DNA from: Bifidobacterium felsineum
Lineage (GTDB): Bacteria; Actinomycetota; Actinomycetes; Actinomycetales; Bifidobacteriaceae
NCBI RefSeq assembly: GCF_002802915.1
Contig: NZ_PEBJ01000001.1
Span: 1-64,000 of the forward strand
Length of the DNA stretch: 64,000 nucleotides
Reading direction: 5' to 3'
Under the pieces are notes generated by a model, which worked only from the letters and a program-made list of their open reading frames with translations, searched no databases and was not told where the DNA came from. The translations under genes were made by a program, and so were the position numbers. Every line of letters starts with the position of its first letter. The stretch's first letter is position 1. This document shows, in pieces, positions 56,704-64,000 of the stretch.

Positions 56704-59106
56704 TCACGCCGGCAGTTGGAAGACGGTGAAGGAGTACGGTTCGGCCTGCCAGTCCCCCAAGTCCGCGGCCGTAACCTCTACCGTTCGCGGCTGCATGGGA
56801 GCCGGTTCGAATGGCTGGCCCGCATCCCATGCTCCCGCCAGTACCGTGGCAGCACCGCGGCTCTCGCCAGTTAGCACTGGCTCTTCGAAATCCAAGGCGA
56901 TCCGCTGTGGCTGATCGGTGGCATTCACCACGCGAACCACCAGCTCGCCAGTCTCCTTATTGCGTCCGGAGGTAGCCACGAATCGAGTCTGCTGGCTGCT
57001 GTCCTGATAGTCATGAATCAGCTGATCATTGAGCTTAACCCGCACATGGCTGCCTTGGTCGGACACATCAAAGGTCACATGGTAATCGAGATTCGATTCC
57101 ACACCGCCTTCATAGGCTGGTACAGCTTCGTCCTGAAGGCCATCGCCCACGCGCTTCAGGATGTAGTACTTATTGCCCCAGTCGCCGAATGCCCAGCGGA
57201 AGTAATCGGAGCCGGTTATCGCGCCGAAATCAATGGTCAGACCATCTTCACCATCGGTGCGGCGAACGGTGAAATCAATGCGATAGTCATCAGCCGGCAC
57301 ATGCAAACCGGTATCCAGCGCAGTGCCTGCTCCGGTGAGCGTCAATGCAGGCGATGTGGTGACTTGTTCGGTGCCATCATCGCTGTGCGTAGTGATTTGG
57401 ATGTCGCTGAACACAAAAGTGCCTTGATCCACACTGGAGAAGCGCAGTCCGGTCCAATCGCGGGGTTCGGGCGTGAACTGCGGCGCATTGGCTACCGTGG
57501 TGCCTAATACATGAGTCATTGCGGTGTTCGCATACATCTGCTGCACCCAATAGTTCAGCGTGGGCATGACTTGCTCGTTATCGAAATAGATCAGGTCAGG
57601 AGTCCACTGCGTATGCGCAAGACGTCCGAACAGTGGGGCATAGGAGGCCATACAGACAGTATCGCCGTTGCGTTCGATGGCACTCATGATCGCAGCCTCG
57701 GCAAGCGCGCTGATATGCATATTCGACCAGGAGCCGTATTCGCCGATATAGGTGGCGGGGCCTTGCGGGTCGCGGCCGTCGTAATGGTCGAGATGCGAGA
57801 ACCACCATTGCGGGGACTTATAGGCGTGCTCGTCAATCATGTCAAGATGCTTTTCGCGGGCGAATGCCCAGCCGGCGTCATAGTTCTCGCCATTGGGCAC
57901 CGGACCAACCGTACCGATGACGGCGATGTTCGGATACTTGCGCTTAACGGCATCGTGAATCATCGTGAACCGTTCGCGGAATGCTTCATTGATTACGTCC
58001 TCATTGCCAAGACCCAGATATTCAAGTCCAAATGGTTCGGGATGACCAGCGGCGGCTCGTTTCGCGCCCCAGACGGAGGTCACTGGTCCGTTGGCGTATT
58101 CGATGAGATCCAATGTTTCCTGCACCAGCTCATCCATATCCTCCATCGGTACGGTGGTCACTCCCCCGGCGGTGTTCTGGCAGGAGACGCCCACTGGCAG
58201 CACCGGCAAGGGCTTGGCGCCAATGGCTTCGCACAACAGGAAATACTCGTGGAAACCAATGTTGAAGGACTGATGGTAGCCCCAGTAGCCGTATTGATGC
58301 TGGCGGTGCTCCACGGGCCCGATAGTGCGCTTCCAGCGGTACATATTGTCCACTTCCACGCCATGGGTGATGCAGCCGCCGGGGAAGCGCATGAAGCGCG
58401 GATGAAGATCGCGCAATGATTGTACGAGGTCCTCGCGGAATATGTGAGGAGTGCCGTCGGCGGCACAGGGCTTCAGCGACACCCAATCGATATGAACGCT
58501 GGATTCCTCGTCGGCGTGCTCGGCGTTGCTGGTGCCAAGTGCGGTGATCGAGAGCTTCAATGCCCCCTGAGCGGTAGTCACAGGGCAGTCGAAGATGAAC
58601 TGGATGCGGGGCCAGCCGTCGTGTGCGGGCACGGCGACCGCGGCATGGCAGACAACGGCAGCGTTCGATTCGTCGATCAGCTCGGCCGCAACTTGCACAT
58701 CGGTACCGTTCGCGCGGACCCAAGCCGAGCATTGGTATCGTTCGCCGGCGTGCAACGGTATGCCATCGAATCCGCGATTGGTGAGCGTCGTGATGCCGCC
58801 GGTCAGGCGAATGGCTAGATAGTGCGGGTTTTCCGTGGCCGCCGGCTCGTCAGTGCGTATGGATACGTCGCGGTAGCCATTGCCGATGTGGCCGAGCGTC
58901 CAGCCGAACAGGTGACTCCAGCGGGGGTTATCGGTGCGGTTGTATTCAAACGCGCCGTTCTGCACGAGCTCGGCATTGAGACCACCATCCACCGCATAGT
59001 TGATGTCTTCGAGGAAGATGCCCCACAGGTCGCGGCTGATGGGTTTGCCGTGCTGCTTGTTGTGCACTGATATGGTGACAGGCTGCTGTGCCGTGATATC
59101 CGCCAT
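56704..59106 (-). CDS. GH51 alpha-L-arabinofuranosidase (intracellular)
   Basis: An 800-residue GH51 enzyme without signal peptide, so cytosolic. The N-terminus has the family's RDLWGIFLEDINYAVDGGLNAELVQNGAFE. A CBM4_9-like beta-sandwich is embedded near 60-190. The barrel has acid/base Glu369 in LGLGNEDV and nucleophile Glu456 in YIGEYGSW. A C-terminal beta domain follows. It should release arabinofuranose from imported arabino-oligosaccharides. GAAGGAG 5 nt before ATG 59106 decides the start; 17 upstream codons are open but lack a site. Confidence 0.92.
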   Translation of the reverse strand: MADITAQQPVTISVHNKQHGKPISRDLWGIFLEDINYAVDGGLNAELVQNGAFEYNRTDNPRWSHLFGWTLGHIGNGYRDVSIRTDEPAATENPHYLAIRLTGGITTLTNRGFDGIPLHAGERYQCSAWVRANGTDVQVAAELIDESNAAVVCHAAVAVPAHDGWPRIQFIFDCPVTTAQGALKLSITALGTSNAEHADEESSVHIDWVSLKPCAADGTPHIFREDLVQSLRDLHPRFMRFPGGCITHGVEVDNMYRWKRTIGPVEHRQHQYGYWGYHQSFNIGFHEYFLLCEAIGAKPLPVLPVGVSCQNTAGGVTTVPMEDMDELVQETLDLIEYANGPVTSVWGAKRAAAGHPEPFGLEYLGLGNEDVINEAFRERFTMIHDAVKRKYPNIAVIGTVGPVPNGENYDAGWAFAREKHLDMIDEHAYKSPQWWFSHLDHYDGRDPQGPATYIGEYGSWSNMHISALAEAAIMSAIERNGDTVCMASYAPLFGRLAHTQWTPDLIYFDNEQVMPTLNYWVQQMYANTAMTHVLGTTVANAPQFTPEPRDWTGLRFSSVDQGTFVFSDIQITTHSDDGTEQVTTSPALTLTGAGTALDTGLHVPADDYRIDFTVRRTDGEDGLTIDFGAITGSDYFRWAFGDWGNKYYILKRVGDGLQDEAVPAYEGGVESNLDYHVTFDVSDQGSHVRVKLNDQLIHDYQDSSQQTRFVATSGRNKETGELVVRVVNATDQPQRIALDFEEPVLTGESRGAATVLAGAWDAGQPFEPAPMQPRTVEVTAADLGDWQAEPYSFTVFQLPA

Positions 59107-59163
59107 GGATACTCCTTCATAACAATTCGATAACGCTGACGTCGCCGATTTTGACAATCAATA

Positions 59164-59223
59164 TTATCGATAATACCATGACGTGTATCGATAAAGTTAT
59201 CGATAAATTAAAAACATCGATAC
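59164..59223. promoter_or_regulatory. Array of four ATCGAT-centred operator boxes
   Basis: TTATCGATAA (59164-59173), GTATCGATAA (59185-59194), TTATCGATAA (59197-59206) and ACATCGATAC (59214-59223). The central CG and palindromic form fit LacI-family operators. They sit between the GH51 start (59106, leftward) and the small gene (59275, rightward) and could control both. Confidence 0.65.
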
Positions 59224-59274
59224 ATACTGTGGTGGGTACAGAAGCCTACTGTGGCACCCGTCGAAGGAGACATT

Positions 59275-59412
59275 ATGAGGAAGATCATAAAGGCCGTGGG
59301 CAGCTACATCACCTCCGATGGTGGCGACGGCTCCATCGCCTCCCTGCTGACCGGCGCTTGGATGCCGGTCAACCTCGAGAACGGTGCCGCCGCAGGCGCC
59401 GTCAAGGAGTAA
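59275..59412 (+). CDS. 45-residue small protein of unknown function
   Basis: An ATG preceded by GAAGGAGACATT, a strong ribosome site, opens a 45-codon frame ending at TAA 59410-59412 and followed by an intrinsic terminator at 59443-59476. The protein starts MRKIIKAVGSYI, continues through a Gly/Asp/Ser-rich turn (14-20), a short hydrophobic segment IASLLTGAWMP and an acidic/Ala-rich end AAAGAVKE. It has no Cys, no clear signal peptide and no family I recognise. It is monocistronic and sits beside the operator array. Options are a regulatory or membrane-associated small protein, or a bacteriocin-like peptide; none is demonstrated. Confidence 0.7.
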   Translation: MRKIIKAVGSYITSDGGDGSIASLLTGAWMPVNLENGAAAGAVKE

Positions 59413-59442
59413 TCGCTCCTGTCTCTACTTTCCTTCCTTGAG

Positions 59443-59476
59443 GGTGCTGCGATTACCTCGATCGCAGCACCTTTTT
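59443..59476 (+). terminator. Intrinsic terminator of the small-protein gene
   Basis: GGTGCTGCGAT (59443-59453) pairs perfectly with ATCGCAGCACC (59461-59471), followed by TTTTT on the plus strand. It is oriented with the small gene and not with the leftward lacI gene. Confidence 0.88.
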
Positions 59477-59501
59477 GCTGTATGTGATGGCGATGAATTA
59501 C

Positions 59502-60524
59502 CTATGCCGACTGCCGAATCACAATCTCGGTGGGTAGCAACTTGACGGTATGAGGATCCACCGTCTCCCCATGCAGCATATGAAGCAAGAGTTGTGACAT
59601 CACGCGACCGTGCAGCCACGAATCTTGCCGCACTGTGGTGAGCTTCGGGTCCATCATCGTGGCGATGGGCGAATCATCGAAACCGGTGACCGCGATATCC
59701 TCAGGGACCCGGTAGCCGAATCGATGGAGCTGATTGATCACACCAAGGGCGATATTATCGTTGGCGCATACGATGCCATCGAGATCATGCAGTATCGGCT
59801 GGAATTCCGCGGCTGCCATCTCGCCACTGCCGATTTCCCAGTCGTCGGCGTAATACACGCGTCTGTCATCGAAATGCTCGCCCAAAGCCTGTTTGAAACC
59901 ATGCAGTCGCTTGCTGGACGAGGGGGAATAGCCGGGCCCACACACATAGGCCAGCTTGGTTTTACCTTGGTCGAGCAGATAGCGAGTGATATCGCGCTGG
60001 CCATCGATATTGGCGAAATCCACTGTTGGGTAGGAAACCGCGGTACTGCGATCATTGGCTTCGGACAATACCACCGGGCGATGCGCGGTGCGGAAAATAT
60101 TAATCAGCGAATCGTCCTCGCTCAAGGAGAACAGCAGGTAGCCATCGGCGAAGTCACTTTGCACCAGCTGTGCGATGCGCTGCGTGGAATCCTCGGAATT
60201 GGCAATCAGCGTGACCATCTGATAGCCAGCTTCGCCCAGAATCTGATTGGCTTCCGCCATGGCGGCTGCACTACTTGCCTGCAGGAGGGTGTCGATGGAT
60301 TCAACCTGCACGATGAACGCGACGGTTAAAGTGCGTTGCTGGGCGAGCGAGCGGGCCGCCTTGTTCGGTGTGTAGTGCGACGCTTCTATGGCCTTGGCGA
60401 TGCGGTGTGCGGCATCTGCGGAAACATGCTCGTTGCCGTTGAGGTATCTGGATACGGTGCCGTACGATACGCCGGCCAGACGGGCCACGTCTCGGATGGT
60501 CACCTTGCTGTTCGCCGCCGTCAT
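59502..60524 (-). CDS. LacI-family transcriptional regulator (beta-galactosidase locus)
   Basis: A 340-residue LacI/GalR repressor with helix-turn-helix VTIRDVARLAGVSYGTVSRYLNG and hinge SADAAHRIAKAIEASHYTPN, then the sugar-binding-type domain. GGAGG 5 nt before the ATG at 60524 fixes the start. It is divergent from the GH2 gene with a 200-bp gap, so it is the likely regulator of that gene. Confidence 0.92.
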   Translation of the reverse strand: MTAANSKVTIRDVARLAGVSYGTVSRYLNGNEHVSADAAHRIAKAIEASHYTPNKAARSLAQQRTLTVAFIVQVESIDTLLQASSAAAMAEANQILGEAGYQMVTLIANSEDSTQRIAQLVQSDFADGYLLFSLSEDDSLINIFRTAHRPVVLSEANDRSTAVSYPTVDFANIDGQRDITRYLLDQGKTKLAYVCGPGYSPSSSKRLHGFKQALGEHFDDRRVYYADDWEIGSGEMAAAEFQPILHDLDGIVCANDNIALGVINQLHRFGYRVPEDIAVTGFDDSPIATMMDPKLTTVRQDSWLHGRVMSQLLLHMLHGETVDPHTVKLLPTEIVIRQSA

Positions 60525-60603
60525 ATCAACCTCCAATACTGTGCGCTGCGTGGCAGCAAATGACTACGTCATGACTGTACGTAATCGGTTGCTGAGCGGC
60601 GCG

Positions 60604-60640
60604 CGTCACCTCTATGTGACGGTTACAAATAGTCTATAGT
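60604..60640 (+). promoter_or_regulatory. Dyad and possible -10 element in the lacI-lacZ gap
   Basis: CGTCAC-CTCTAT-GTGACG (60604-60621) is a perfect 6-bp dyad, followed by TATAGT (60635-60640) as possible -10 element for the GH2 gene. A further short dyad, GCACT-GCGT-AGTGC, lies at 60696-60709. Operator function is inferred from position. Confidence 0.35.
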
Positions 60641-60703
60641 AGTTTCCTGAAACAGCTTGCGTAGTGTGTTGGTGCATGTTCCTTGCAGGCTTGCACTGCG
60701 TAG

Positions 60704-63910
<3,207 letters not shown>

Positions 63911-63918
63911 TGTTGTGC

Positions 63919-63971
63919 TTTCCCCGAATCCTGGGCGTGGCGCTTCAGTAAGCGTCCAGAATTCGGGGAAA
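63919..63971 (+). terminator. Hairpin terminator after lacZ
   Basis: TTTCCCCGAAT (from 63919) pairs with ATTCGGGGAAA (ending 63971) with an inner CTGGGCG/GCGTCCAG stem; two G-T-type mismatches. It starts 8 bp after the stop codon. The remaining 29 bases hold nothing recognisable. Confidence 0.6.
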
Positions 63972-64000
63972 TGCTCCTATCACTCTGAATTTCGGACGCT

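Overview
The window is a high-GC Gram-positive chromosome segment around the replication origin, best explained as Bifidobacterium (probably the B. longum group). The case rests on gene order and content: the actinobacterial origin neighbourhood pcnA / NUDIX / DUF6049 / murJ-pseudokinase / trxB ... parB-parA-rsmG-jag-yidC-yidD-rnpA-rpmH / dnaA-dnaN-recF-dciA-gyrB-gyrA-DUF3566, no sigM or trxA next to murJ/trxB, and flanking plant-glycan enzymes (GH3, GH51, GH2) with LacI regulators. The genus call is inference; no 16S sequence lies inside the window.

Layout. 1-200: promoter-proximal leader of an rRNA operon that runs leftward out of the window. 530-8937 (minus): two membrane-anchored GH3 glycosidases with permuted domain order, with a LytTR response regulator and an AgrC-like GHKL kinase between them. 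9333-12705: Ser/Thr kinase with a polytopic C-terminus and an anchored DsbA-like protein. 12909-13182: tRNA-Thr(TGT) and a C-rich-loop small RNA resembling the actinobacterial 6C RNA. 13414-17550: rpfB-like - rsmA - ispE - LytR_C. 17631-18762: a DUF559 nuclease gene flanked on both sides by inverted doublets of a four-hairpin repeat unit; a doublet without the gene lies at 55387-55603. 18793-28860: CCA-adding enzyme (minus), then NUDIX - DUF6049 - MurJ/pseudokinase - TrxB (plus). 28861-29522: decayed DUF4143 ATPase and a perfect 27-bp inverted repeat. 29560-35335 (minus): a fructosamine (Amadori product) catabolic cluster, frlB-frlD-gntR-amidohydrolase-YfcC transporter, divergent from codB-codA (35654-38277).

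38442-55332 is the origin core: parB/parA with three consensus parS sites, rsmG, jag, yidC, yidD, rnpA, rpmH on one side and dnaA, dnaN, recF, dciA, gyrB, gyrA, DUF3566 on the other. DnaA boxes cluster in three intergenic regions: parA-rsmG, rpmH-dnaA and dnaA-dnaN. GyrA carries Tyr at the Ser83-equivalent position. 55603-63910 holds a LacI regulator and GH51 arabinofuranosidase, a small 45-residue protein gene with its own terminator, and a second LacI regulator divergent from a GH2 beta-galactosidase.

Most notable: the DUF559/repeat-doublet element, which looks like a nuclease analogue of the RAYT/REPIN arrangement; the double-anchored permuted GH3 pair with its own LytTR two-component system; the small protein gene at 59275; the unusual fructosamine operon; a parS site at the centre of a perfect 40-bp palindrome; and the candidate 6C RNA.
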